Assembly (NCBI RefSeq): GCF_018282095.1
Contig: NZ_CP074126.1
Coordinates: forward strand, 62,001 to 126,000
Origin: Pseudovibrio brasiliensis
GTDB lineage: Bacteria; Pseudomonadota; Alphaproteobacteria; Rhizobiales; Stappiaceae
Direction of reading: 5' to 3'
Length of the DNA stretch: 64,000 bases
Shown piece after piece: positions 56,043 to 64,000 of the stretch; the first letter of the stretch is position 1; each line of letters begins with the position of its first letter. The position numbers and the translations under genes were made by a program. Below the pieces are notes generated by a model. The model made no database searches and had not been told where the DNA came from. It saw nothing but the letters and a program-made list of their open reading frames with translations.

Positions 56043-59000
56043 ATGAGCGATACCAAAAACAACCACGACAATCCCGCCGGCGGGGAAAAGAAAACGCTGG
56101 GCCTCAAACGCGGAGGCAGTGTTGAGAAGGGCACTGTTAAGCAGAGCTTCTCCCACGGCCGCTCCAAGGCAGTCGTCGTGGAAAAGAAGAAGCGCCGTGT
56201 AGTTGTGCCGGGCCAGGAAGGTTCCGCGGCAGCTGCAGCGCCTGCTTCTCCTGCGGCCTCCTCAAGTCGCACCGAAAAGCGTCCAGCTCAGGATCGTGGC
56301 CCTCAGCAGCCGCGTCGTGGTGCTGGTGAAGGCCAGAAGCGCGGTGAAGCGGCTGGTCGCGGTGGCAACCGTAATAACAATCAGCGTGGCGGTCAGCGCC
56401 GTGGCGGCAATGGCGGCCAGGGCGGTGGTGCAGTCCTCAAAACCTTGACCAAGGGCGAAGCAGACGCACGTCTCGCAGCGCTGAAAATGGCAAAGGTTCG
56501 TGAGGTTGAAGACCAGAAGCGTCGCGTTGAAGAAGCTAAACGTCAGGAAGAACTGGCACGTCAGCGCGCAATTGAAGCTGAAAAGCAACGCGTAGAAGAC
56601 GAAGCTCGTGCAAAGCGCGAAGCTGAAGAAGCTGCTGTGCGTGCAAAAGCTGATGCAGAAGCGAAAGCAAAGGCTGAAGCGGAAGCGAAGGCAAAAGCTG
56701 CAGAAGCTCCAAAACCAGCTCAGCGTGAAGAGCGTCCAGCTCGCGGTGATCGTCCACAGCGCTCCGGCGACCGTGGTGACCGTCCTCAGCGTTCTGGTGA
56801 CCGTCCGCATCGTAGCGGCGATCGTGGCCCTCGCCCTCAGGGTGAGCGCGGCCCTCGTCCAGGCGGTGATCGTGGTCCTCGCCCAGCTGGCGATCGTGGC
56901 CCTCGCCCTCAGGGTGATCGTGGTCCGCGTCCAGGTGGTGACCGTGGTCCTCGTCCAGGTGGTGACCGTGGTCGTCCACCAATGCGTGATGGCAAGCCAC
57001 CACGTCTCGACGGTCCACGTCCAGGCGCTCGTCCGGGCGGTGCACGTCCAGGCGTCGCAGCTGCTCCAGCTGAGAGCATGGAGACTGGCAAGGCAAACAC
57101 CAAGAAGATGGCTCTGAAGCCGGTAACCCGGAACAAGAAGCCAGAGGCTCCTAGCAAACCTAACCGTGGCGCAGGCGACGATCGTCGTAAGTCAAAACTG
57201 ACAATCACCCGCGCAACAGGTGACAACGAGGGTCGCAGCCGTTCACTGGCATCCATGCGCCGTCGTCGCGAGAAAGAAAAGCGTCAGGGCCAGAAGGTTG
57301 TTCGCGAGAAGGTGGCACGTGAAGTGACACTTCCAGAAGCGATCACCATTCAGGAACTCGCTCAGCGTATGTCTGAACGTGCTGTTGATGTGATCAAACT
57401 GCTCATGAAGCAGGGTCAGATGATGAAGATCAACGACATCATCGACGCTGATACAGCTGAGCTGATCGCAGAGGAAATGGGCCACACAGTTAAGCGTGTA
57501 TCTGAAGCAGATGTTGAAGAAGGTCTCTTCACCATTGAAGACGATGCAGCCACACTGGTTTCCCGTCCTCCTGTAGTGACCATTATGGGTCACGTTGATC
57601 ATGGTAAGACATCGCTTCTTGATGCGCTTCGTAAGGCTAACGTTGCTTCTGGCGAAGCTGGCGGCATTACACAGCACATTGGTGCATACCAGGTTGAACA
57701 AGATGGTCAGAAAGTGACCTTCATTGATACTCCTGGTCACGCTGCATTTACTCAGATGCGTGCTCGTGGTGCGAAATCCACCGACGTAGTCATCCTCGTG
57801 GTTGCTGCGGATGATGGTGTGATGCCACAGACCAAGGAAGCGATTGTTCACGCAAAAGCTGCTGGTGTTCCATTGATCATCGCGATCAACAAAATGGATA
57901 AGCCAGGTGCAGATCCTTCCCGCGTTCGCAACGACCTTCTTCGCGAAGATCTCGTTGTTGAAACCATGGGTGGTGATGTGATCGATGTTGAGGTCTCCGC
58001 TAAGGAAGGCACCAACCTTGATAAGCTGATCGAAATGATCCTGTTGCAGGCTGAAGTTCTTGAGCTGAAAGCGAACCCGAACCGCGCTGCGGAAGGTACC
58101 GTGATCGAAGCTAAGCTCGACAAAGGCCGTGGTCCGGTTGCAACCGTTCTGGTTCAGAAGGGTACGCTGCGGGTTGGCGACATTGTGATTGCTGGTTCCG
58201 AATGGGGCCGTGTTCGTGCAATGCTCGACGAGAATGGCAAGCAGGTTAAGGAAGCTGGTCCTTCCAAGCCGGTTGAAGTTCTTGGCTTCCAGTCCACGCC
58301 ATCCGCTGGTGACATGGTTGCAGTTGTCGAAAACGAAGGTCGCGCACGCGAGATCTCCGAATATCGTCAGCGCCAGAAACGCGATCAGATTGCAGCACGT
58401 ATTGCTGGCTCTCGTGGTTCTCTGGAAGCAATGATGAAGGGCTTGCAGGAAGAAGGCAAAAAAGAATTCCCGCTCATCATCAAGTCCGATGTGCAGGGTT
58501 CTGCCGAAGCAATCCAGGGTGCTCTGGAAGAACTGGGTAACGACGAAGTCGGTGCACGTGTTGTAGCAGCATCCGTGGGTGGTATCACCGAGAGCGATAT
58601 CACTCTGGCGATTGCTTCCAAAGCTCCGATCATGGCGTTCAACGTTCGTGCAAACAAACAGGCTCAGGAAGCTGCACGTCGCGAAGGCGTAGAAATCCGC
58701 TACTACAGCGTGATCTACGATCTCATCGACGATGTGAAGTCCACCATGTCTGGTATGCTTGCTCCAGAGCGTCGCGAAACCTTCCTCGGTTACGCAGACA
58801 TCAAAGAAATCTTCAACATCACCAAAATTGGTCGTGTTGCAGGTTGTCTGGTCACCGAAGGTGTGGTTCAGCGCGGTGCACAGGTTCGCTTGCTGCGTGA
58901 CAACGTTGTTGTTCACGAAGGCGAGCTGGGCACACTGAAACGCTTCAAGGACGAAGTTAAAGAAGTTGAGTCCGGCGTTGAGTGCGGCATGAACTTCACC

Positions 59001-59072
59001 AACTACAAGGATATGCGCGTCGGTGACGTCATCGAGTGCTTCCAGGTAGAAGAGATTGCACGCTCTCTCTGA
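56043..59072 (+). CDS. infB: Translation initiation factor IF-2
   Basis: This 1,009-residue protein delivers initiator fMet-tRNA to the 30S subunit. The N-terminal 350 residues are low-complexity: a coiled K/E/A-rich helix ([20 protein letters not shown]) and a GDRGPRPx repeat tract. The GTPase motifs begin with G1 [15 protein letters not shown] near 516, G3 DTPGHAAF and G4 NKMD. Domains III and IV follow. It is longer than the roughly 890 of E. coli owing to the N-terminal repeats. Confidence 0.98.
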   Translation: MSDTKNNHDNPAGGEKKTLGLKRGGSVEKGTVKQSFSHGRSKAVVVEKKKRRVVVPGQEGSAAAAAPASPAASSSRTEKRPAQDRGPQQPRRGAGEGQKRGEAAGRGGNRNNNQRGGQRRGGNGGQGGGAVLKTLTKGEADARLAALKMAKVREVEDQKRRVEEAKRQEELARQRAIEAEKQRVEDEARAKREAEEAAVRAKADAEAKAKAEAEAKAKAAEAPKPAQREERPARGDRPQRSGDRGDRPQRSGDRPHRSGDRGPRPQGERGPRPGGDRGPRPAGDRGPRPQGDRGPRPGGDRGPRPGGDRGRPPMRDGKPPRLDGPRPGARPGGARPGVAAAPAESMETGKANTKKMALKPVTRNKKPEAPSKPNRGAGDDRRKSKLTITRATGDNEGRSRSLASMRRRREKEKRQGQKVVREKVAREVTLPEAITIQELAQRMSERAVDVIKLLMKQGQMMKINDIIDADTAELIAEEMGHTVKRVSEADVEEGLFTIEDDAATLVSRPPVVTIMGHVDHGKTSLLDALRKANVASGEAGGITQHIGAYQVEQDGQKVTFIDTPGHAAFTQMRARGAKSTDVVILVVAADDGVMPQTKEAIVHAKAAGVPLIIAINKMDKPGADPSRVRNDLLREDLVVETMGGDVIDVEVSAKEGTNLDKLIEMILLQAEVLELKANPNRAAEGTVIEAKLDKGRGPVATVLVQKGTLRVGDIVIAGSEWGRVRAMLDENGKQVKEAGPSKPVEVLGFQSTPSAGDMVAVVENEGRAREISEYRQRQKRDQIAARIAGSRGSLEAMMKGLQEEGKKEFPLIIKSDVQGSAEAIQGALEELGNDEVGARVVAASVGGITESDITLAIASKAPIMAFNVRANKQAQEAARREGVEIRYYSVIYDLIDDVKSTMSGMLAPERRETFLGYADIKEIFNITKIGRVAGCLVTEGVVQRGAQVRLLRDNVVVHEGELGTLKRFKDEVKEVESGVECGMNFTNYKDMRVGDVIECFQVEEIARSL
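56817..56984 (+). repeat. Seven 24-bp repeats in infB encoding GDRGPRPx
   Basis: Seven consecutive 8-residue units, GDRGPRP followed by a variable residue (with GE and GDRGRPPM variants), start at 56817. Flanking sequence has related R/G/P-rich words, so the tract is a length-variable, disordered, arginine-rich segment. Confidence 0.93.
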
Positions 59073-59219
59073 TAAGAGCTGAGTTCAATCTAAAAGCATT
59101 CAGTAGCGCCGGCGGGGTCAACTCCGTCGGCGCTCTGCTGTTACAAGAGCGAGTGACTGCAAGCGGTTTGAAGGCGATCAGCGCGATGCAGTTTAACTCT
59201 GAAATAAAAAGAGAAAACA

Positions 59220-59660
59220 ATGGCAAAAGCACGCGATGAATTTGCAGGCCAGCCGTCACAGCGCCAGTTGCGTGTAGGTGAGCTTGTCCGCAAAGAACTC
59301 TCAGACATCCTCACTCGTGGCCGCGTCAGCGATCCTGATCTGGATGGCGTGATCATCACCGTTCCAGAAGTACGGATGTCACCGGACCTGCGTTGGGCAG
59401 ACGTTCTCGTCATGCCAATGGGTGGTCGCGATGTCGAGGTCGTTCTTGAAGCACTCAAGCGCAACGCAAAGTACCTGCGTGGTCAGGTCGCTCGCCGTGT
59501 CACCATGAAGTACACCTGCGACCTCCGCTTCGTTGCAGATACCCGTTTCGACGACGATGATCTTATCACCCGCCTGCTCCATGAGCCAAGCATCCGCAAA
59601 GACTTTGCTGATGGCGGCATTGATGACGAAGACGACCAGGGTGAAGACGACCGCGATTAA
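59220..59660 (+). CDS. rbfA: Ribosome-binding factor A
   Basis: This 146-residue KH-like protein starts MAKARDEFAGQPSQRQLRVGELVRKELSDIL and has VRMSPDLRWADVLVMPMGG and RVTMKYTCDLRFVADTRFDD. It binds the 30S subunit during maturation at low temperature and in 16S rRNA processing. It has an acidic tail (DDEDDQGEDDRD). Confidence 0.95.
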   Translation: MAKARDEFAGQPSQRQLRVGELVRKELSDILTRGRVSDPDLDGVIITVPEVRMSPDLRWADVLVMPMGGRDVEVVLEALKRNAKYLRGQVARRVTMKYTCDLRFVADTRFDDDDLITRLLHEPSIRKDFADGGIDDEDDQGEDDRD

Positions 59661-59705
59661 TCGCAGTCGTTCCCTCACAGATTTTACGAATAAGAGCTGA
59701 GAAGT

Positions 59706-60683
59706 ATGGCGCGCAGACAGCAGCGACGTAGACCCCGTTTCCCGGTAAACGGATGGCTTGTTCTGGACAAACCTCTGAACCTGACCTCCAACGATGCGTT
59801 GGGCCAGCTGAAGAGAATTTTCCATCCTGAAAAGGTTGGACACGCAGGAACCCTTGACCCGCTTGCAACTGGCTGCCTGCCGATTGCCTTCGGTGAGGCG
59901 ACCAAAACCGTTCCTTACATCATGGACGGCCGCAAGGTGTACCGCTTCGAGGTCACCTGGGGCACGCAGACCACCTCGGACGATGCTGAGGGTGAGCCGG
60001 TCAAAACCTCTGATGTCCGCCCGACACAGGACGAGATCCTCGCGATCCTGCCTGAGTTCCGTGGTCGCATTGAGCAGGTTCCACCAATCTTCTCCGCAAT
60101 CAAAGTCGACGGCAACCGTGCCTATGATCTGGCGCGTGATGGCGAAGATGTGAAGCTTGAAGCCCGCGTGATTGAGGTTCACCGTCTGGATCTCGTCGAG
60201 TGCATCGATGAAAATCGCGCGGTTTTCGAAGCGGAGTGCGGCAAGGGCACCTACGTGCGCTCACTGGCCCGCGATCTCGGCGAGCGCCTCGGCACATGCG
60301 GCTACGTCACCGACCTGCGCCGACTGCTGGTGGGACCATTCGGTGAAGAGCAGATGGTCACGCTGGACGAGCTGCGCGCAGCGAAAGAAGCGATGATGGT
60401 AGAGGTAGAAGAGGGCGAAGAGCCTCCTGTCCTCAACCCGCTCGAAAACGCAGAGCTGATTGGCTACATCAAGCCGGTTGAAGTCGCTTTGCACCAGTTT
60501 GCTGAAGTCCGCATTACCGGCGATGCCGCAGCAAAAGTAAAGCGCGGCAATCCAGTTCTGCTACGCGGCGCGGATGCACCGATCGGCCCGGAAGAGATCT
60601 ATGTGGTCTCCGGCGGCAAACTGATCGCATTTGGCGAAGTTTCCAAAGGCGAGTTCAAGCCGAAGCGGGTTTTCAATCTTTAA
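59706..60683 (+). CDS. truB: tRNA pseudouridine-55 synthase TruB
   Basis: This 325-residue protein contains GWLVLDKPLNLTSNDALGQLKRIF, the catalytic aspartate in GHAGTLDPLATGCLPI near residue 52, KVYRFEVTWGTQTTSDDAEGE, KVDGNRAYDLARDGEDV and a C-terminal PUA-like domain. It makes pseudouridine 55 in the tRNA T-loop. Its start is 45 bases after rbfA. Confidence 0.97.
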   Translation: MARRQQRRRPRFPVNGWLVLDKPLNLTSNDALGQLKRIFHPEKVGHAGTLDPLATGCLPIAFGEATKTVPYIMDGRKVYRFEVTWGTQTTSDDAEGEPVKTSDVRPTQDEILAILPEFRGRIEQVPPIFSAIKVDGNRAYDLARDGEDVKLEARVIEVHRLDLVECIDENRAVFEAECGKGTYVRSLARDLGERLGTCGYVTDLRRLLVGPFGEEQMVTLDELRAAKEAMMVEVEEGEEPPVLNPLENAELIGYIKPVEVALHQFAEVRITGDAAAKVKRGNPVLLRGADAPIGPEEIYVVSGGKLIAFGEVSKGEFKPKRVFNL

Positions 60684-61003
60684 GCGCAGTGCTTGATGGT
60701 TATGCCCGCAATTACAACAGAATATGACAGGTGATTGCGGGAAATTTTCCGTAATCACAGGCCGAAATCAGAAAATAACTCTCATTGGGTCGCTGGCTGC
60801 AACCATCTCAAGATTCTTCTGGTTTTTTGAGAGTTTTTCAGTCATAGTCCCGCCGCTGGGAAGCAGACGCTTGCCCGGCCAACATGTGTTGGCCTGACCC
60901 TGCTAGACGACATCTTGGCACGGCCCGAGTTCAGCACATGGCTCTGTAAGAGAGCACATTCAATAAGATGCAGCTTAGGCTGCCATTAGATAAGGAAAAA
61001 TCG
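60684..61003 (+). promoter_or_regulatory. rpsO leader region
   Basis: This 320-base stretch between truB and rpsO has no gene. It contains the perfect 18-base palindrome GGCCAACATGTGTTGGCC (60877-60894) and other GC-rich segments. It probably includes the rpsO promoter and a structured leader for S15 autoregulation, but I cannot fold it to prove this. Confidence 0.5.
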
Positions 61004-61273
61004 ATGTCGATTACGCCTGAAAAAAAAGCAGAACTGATCAAGGAATTCGCTGTCAAAGAAGGCGACACCGGATCTCCAGAAGTACAGGTTGCTATCCTGA
61101 CTCACCGCATCACTGTTCTGACTGAGCACTTCAAGGGTCACAAGAAAGACAACCACTCCCGTCGTGGTCTTCTGAAAATGGTTTCTCAGCGTCGTAAGCT
61201 GCTTGACTACGTCAAGGGCAAAGACGTTGCTCGTTACCAGTCCCTGATTGAGCGTCTGGGCATTCGTCGCTAA
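61004..61273 (+). CDS. rpsO: 30S ribosomal protein S15
   Basis: ATG at 61004 ([15 protein letters not shown]), preceded by AAGGA, gives the standard 89 residues; the longer frame upstream is not used by S15. [45 protein letters not shown] and IERLGIRR are canonical. It binds 16S rRNA early in 30S assembly and usually represses its own translation. Located before pnp as in most bacteria. Confidence 0.98.
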   Translation: MSITPEKKAELIKEFAVKEGDTGSPEVQVAILTHRITVLTEHFKGHKKDNHSRRGLLKMVSQRRKLLDYVKGKDVARYQSLIERLGIRR

Positions 61274-61289
61274 GACGAAGAATTTGAAG

Positions 61290-61317
61290 CGCGGCAGCGA
61301 AAGCTCGCCGCGTTTTG
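61290..61317 (+). terminator. Terminator after rpsO
   Basis: CGCGGC, an 11-base loop and GCCGCG followed by TTTTGCTT, about 16 bases after the rpsO stop. Confidence 0.8.
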
Positions 61318-61598
61318 CTTACTCCCTCCTATTTCTGAGGTATCTCTGGAAAATACGGGAGGTATAGTCTGGCAAGGGGAAGGCCTCTTCCAGAATTAAA
61401 GCAGGCGAATGAAGACCTGGCAGGATTGCCAGAAGCTTAGAAAGTGAAGAGCTTCTCGCTGTCTTGCCTGCAATCGTTCGACCTGAAAAGGCATCGCGCC
61501 CTTGATACTCAAGGAGTTCGTGCGCGCATTGCCGGCAAATGACAGCCTCAAGTTTGATGACGACCATCAGGCACTGAGGCGAACGTTAGGATAAAGAT
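61318..61598 (+). promoter_or_regulatory. pnp leader region
   Basis: About 280 bases between the rpsO terminator and pnp. No gene is seen. Several short self-complementary segments are present, e.g. around 61405-61425, where CTGGCAGGATTGCCAG pairs CTGGCA/TGCCAG. pnp leaders are commonly cleaved by RNase III for autoregulation, and this leader may serve that role. Confidence 0.45.
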
Positions 61599-63737
61599 AT
61601 GTTTGATATACATCGCGTGGAAGTAGATTGGGGCGGACGTCCGCTCATCCTTGAAACCGGCAAGGTAGCCCGTCAGGCAGACGGCGCAGTCATCGCAACT
61701 TACGGCGAGACTAAAGTTCTTGCGACTGTTGTGTCTGCAAAGACCGCAAAGCCAGGTCAGGATTTCTTCCCACTCACCGTAAATTATCAGGAAAAGGCAT
61801 ACGCTGCTGGCCGCATTCCAGGTGGCTTCTTCAAGCGCGAAGGCCGTCCGTCTGAGCACGAGACCCTGACCTCCCGTCTGATTGACCGTCCGATCCGTCC
61901 GCTGTTCGTTGATGGTTATAAGAACGAAACTCAGGTTGTTCTGACCGTTCTGTCTCACGATCTGGAAAATGCTCCAGACGTTGTAGCAATGGTTGGTGCT
62001 TCTGCTGCTCTCACCATCTCCGGCGTTCCATTCATGGGCCCAATCGGTGGTGCACGTGTTGGTTACATCAACGGCGAATACGTTCTGAACCCAACAGTTG
62101 ACCAGATGGAAGAAACCAATCTGGACCTGATTGTTGCAGGTACCAACGACGCTGTTCTGATGGTTGAGTCCGAAGCTCAGGAACTCTCCGAAGAAACAAT
62201 GCTCGGCGCTGTGATGTTCGGTCACAAAGGCTTCCAGCCTGTGATCGACGCAATCATTCAGCTGGCTGAAAAAGCTGCGAAAGAGCCTCGTGAACTGAAC
62301 CTGCCTGATCATTCCGACCTGTTCGGTAAAGTTCAGGAACTGGCAAACGAAGAGCTGGGCGCTGCTTATTCCATCACCGCGAAAACCGAGCGTAAAAACG
62401 CCGTTGACGCAGTGAAAGCGAAAGTTGTTGAAGCTCTGGTAACCGGTGAAGAAGACGCTCCAGAAGCGAACGTCATCTCCGACCTGTTCAAGAAAGCTGA
62501 AGCTGCAATCGTTCGTGGCCGCATTCTGGACACCGGTTCCCGTATCGACGGTCGTGACCTGTCTACAGTTCGCTCCATCGTTTCTGAAGTTGGCATGCTG
62601 CCACGTGCACACGGTTCTTCCCTGTTCACCCGCGGCGAAACTCAGGCAATGGTTGTTGCAACACTGGGTACTGGTGAAGACGAGCAGTTCATTGATCTGC
62701 TGGAAGGCACCAAAAAAGCAACCTTCATGCTGCACTACAACTTCCCTCCATACTCTGTAGGTGAAGCTGGTCGCATGGGTTCCCCAGGACGTCGTGAAAT
62801 CGGTCACGGTAAACTGGCATGGCGCGCTGTTAACCCAATGCTGCCTGCACACCATGACTTCCCATACACCGTTCGCGTTGTATCCGAAATCACCGAGTCC
62901 AACGGTTCCTCCTCCATGGCGTCCGTATGTGGTGCATCCCTGTCCCTGATGGACGCTGGTGTGCCTCTTAAAGCGCCTGTAGCTGGTATCGCGATGGGTC
63001 TTATCAAGGAAGGCGAGCGCTTCGCAGTTCTCTCCGATATCCTTGGTGACGAAGACCACCTCGGCGACATGGACTTTAAAGTTGCTGGTACTGCAAACGG
63101 CATCACCGCGCTGCAGATGGACATCAAGATCGACGGTATCACCGAAGAGATCATGACTGTTGCTCTGGAGCAGGCTAAAGGTGGTCGCGTTCACATCCTC
63201 GACGAAATGGCGAAAGCAATCACCGAAGCTCGCTCCGAGCTTGGCGAACACGCTCCTCGCATCGAAGTCATCAAGATCCCAGTAGACAAGATCCGTGAAG
63301 TGATCGGTTCTGGTGGTAAGGTGATCCGTGAGATCGTTGAGAAGACCGGCGCGAAAGTGAACATCGAAGATGACGGCACCGTTAAAGTCGCTTCTTCCGA
63401 TGGTAAAGCAATTAAAGCTGCTCTGAACTGGATCAACTCCATCGCTGCTGAGCCAGAAGTTGGCGTAATCTACGAAGGTACTGTTGTTAAGACTGTAGAC
63501 TTCGGCGCATTCGTAAACTTCTTCGGCGCACGTGACGGTCTGGTTCACATCTCCCAGCTGGCTCCACGCAAAGTCGCAAAAGTGACCGACGTGATCAAAG
63601 AAGGCGACAAAGTCTTCGTTAAGCTGATGGGCTTCGATGAGCGCGGTAAAGTTCGCCTCTCCATGAAGGTTGTTGACCAGGAAACCGGTCAGGAAATCCC
63701 TCGCGAAGAGAAAAAAGAAGAGAAAGCTAAGGACTAA
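61599..63737 (+). CDS. pnp: Polynucleotide phosphorylase
   Basis: This 712-residue 3'-to-5' exoribonuclease uses phosphate to degrade RNA. It has two RNase PH domains, an all-helical middle, a KH domain ([20 protein letters not shown]) and an S1 domain ([31 protein letters not shown]). GRRKEIGHG-like motif is seen as [19 protein letters not shown] strong bidirectional terminator follows, ending the cluster. Confidence 0.98.
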   Translation: MFDIHRVEVDWGGRPLILETGKVARQADGAVIATYGETKVLATVVSAKTAKPGQDFFPLTVNYQEKAYAAGRIPGGFFKREGRPSEHETLTSRLIDRPIRPLFVDGYKNETQVVLTVLSHDLENAPDVVAMVGASAALTISGVPFMGPIGGARVGYINGEYVLNPTVDQMEETNLDLIVAGTNDAVLMVESEAQELSEETMLGAVMFGHKGFQPVIDAIIQLAEKAAKEPRELNLPDHSDLFGKVQELANEELGAAYSITAKTERKNAVDAVKAKVVEALVTGEEDAPEANVISDLFKKAEAAIVRGRILDTGSRIDGRDLSTVRSIVSEVGMLPRAHGSSLFTRGETQAMVVATLGTGEDEQFIDLLEGTKKATFMLHYNFPPYSVGEAGRMGSPGRREIGHGKLAWRAVNPMLPAHHDFPYTVRVVSEITESNGSSSMASVCGASLSLMDAGVPLKAPVAGIAMGLIKEGERFAVLSDILGDEDHLGDMDFKVAGTANGITALQMDIKIDGITEEIMTVALEQAKGGRVHILDEMAKAITEARSELGEHAPRIEVIKIPVDKIREVIGSGGKVIREIVEKTGAKVNIEDDGTVKVASSDGKAIKAALNWINSIAAEPEVGVIYEGTVVKTVDFGAFVNFFGARDGLVHISQLAPRKVAKVTDVIKEGDKVFVKLMGFDERGKVRLSMKVVDQETGQEIPREEKKEEKAKD

Positions 63738-63810
63738 TATTCCTAGCGTCTCGACTTGAATACAGCGCGTTCCATTTGATGCAATCAAATGACAAGAATT
63801 CGCTAGAAAC

Positions 63811-63846
63811 AAAAAAGACCGGCCCAGAAATGGGCCGGTCTTTTTT
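63811..63846. terminator. Strong bidirectional terminator after pnp
   Basis: AAAAAAGACCGGCCCA-GAAA-TGGGCCGGTCTTTTTT: a perfect 16-bp stem with a GAAA loop, A run on one side and T run on the other, 74 bases after pnp. Confidence 0.97.
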
Positions 63847-64000
63847 GTTTCGCCGAAAGCCGGATACGGTTTTAGATAAGGATGCGGGAGAGTAACCAAC
63901 TTTCATCCCAACAAGCTATCCAACCAACCAAAACCAGCCTGTATTGCATACTTCCAATAGCAGCCTTTTGCGTTAAATCTTGTCTATACCAAGAAGTTTC

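Noticed and set aside
57243-58916. 557-residue open frame antisense to infB
   Set aside because: Shadow of infB; composition (C, H, N, F rich) is unlike a real protein.
61548-63899. 783-residue open frame antisense to pnp
   Set aside because: It lies wholly over pnp, whose biased codons leave few antisense stops. The translation is Cys/His/Phe-rich and matches no family.

Overview
The window is chromosomal DNA from an alphaproteobacterium, most likely a marine Hyphomicrobiales member of the Stappiaceae type (Pseudovibrio or Labrenzia-like; the genus is a guess). The lineage call rests on several things: the gene order fur-plsC-miaB-phoH-ybeY-corC-lnt-HTH-metK-trmB, rimP-nusA-ylxR-infB-rbfA-truB-rpsO-pnp and divergent fpg/ubiE; an Irr-box-like element; a PmtA-type phospholipid methyltransferase; an alphaproteobacterial heat-shock promoter (CTTG-N18-CTTATAT) before dnaK; and a tRNA gene with an encoded CCA end.

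Bases 1-7727 look like an accessory region ending at the 3' side of a tRNA-Arg(CCG) gene. They hold the tail of a phage small-terminase-like protein, a very large minus-strand protein (transglutaminase-like, DUF4011, superfamily 1 helicase, PD-(D/E)XK nuclease, then DUF3320) interrupted by one in-frame amber codon, and a small frameshifted gene. The large protein resembles anti-phage defence helicase-nucleases and carries two families of internal tandem repeats. It is the most unusual object in the window.

Bases 7900-13400 hold an iron-acquisition type cluster on the minus strand (imelysin, di-haem oxidoreductase DUF1111, second imelysin, DUF1513 protein), preceded by an Irr-box-like and a Fur-like palindrome. 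Bases 13500-21250 hold a membrane glycerophosphodiester phosphodiesterase, two small envelope proteins, and a five-gene Ugp-like ABC transporter operon led by a DeoR-family regulator with a striking inverted-repeat operator. The phosphodiesterase could release glycerol-3-phosphate and the transporter could import it or a related solute.

Bases 21370-31490 are mixed metabolism and repair: a GntR regulator, gnd, ldh, fpg, ubiE, ubiB, a TetR regulator, alkB and a membrane-anchored glutamate-synthase-like protein. Bases 31600-40400 are protein quality control: dnaK and dnaJ, then hslV and hslU separated by an unrelated membrane protein gene, with a phospholipid methyltransferase, a flavin reductase and a universal stress protein nearby.

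Bases 40500-52600 carry Fe-S and tRNA-modification genes (nfuA, tsaB, rimI, miaB, trmB), Fur, lipid and lipoprotein synthesis (plsC, lnt), ribosome and RNA maturation (phoH, ybeY), corC and metK. Bases 52800-63740 are the classic transcription/translation cluster rimP to pnp, ending at a strong terminator. No rRNA, CRISPR array or complete insertion sequence was seen. Stretches without a gene longer than about 300 bases are described as entries at 7012, 13113, 28268, 33705, 60684 and 61318.
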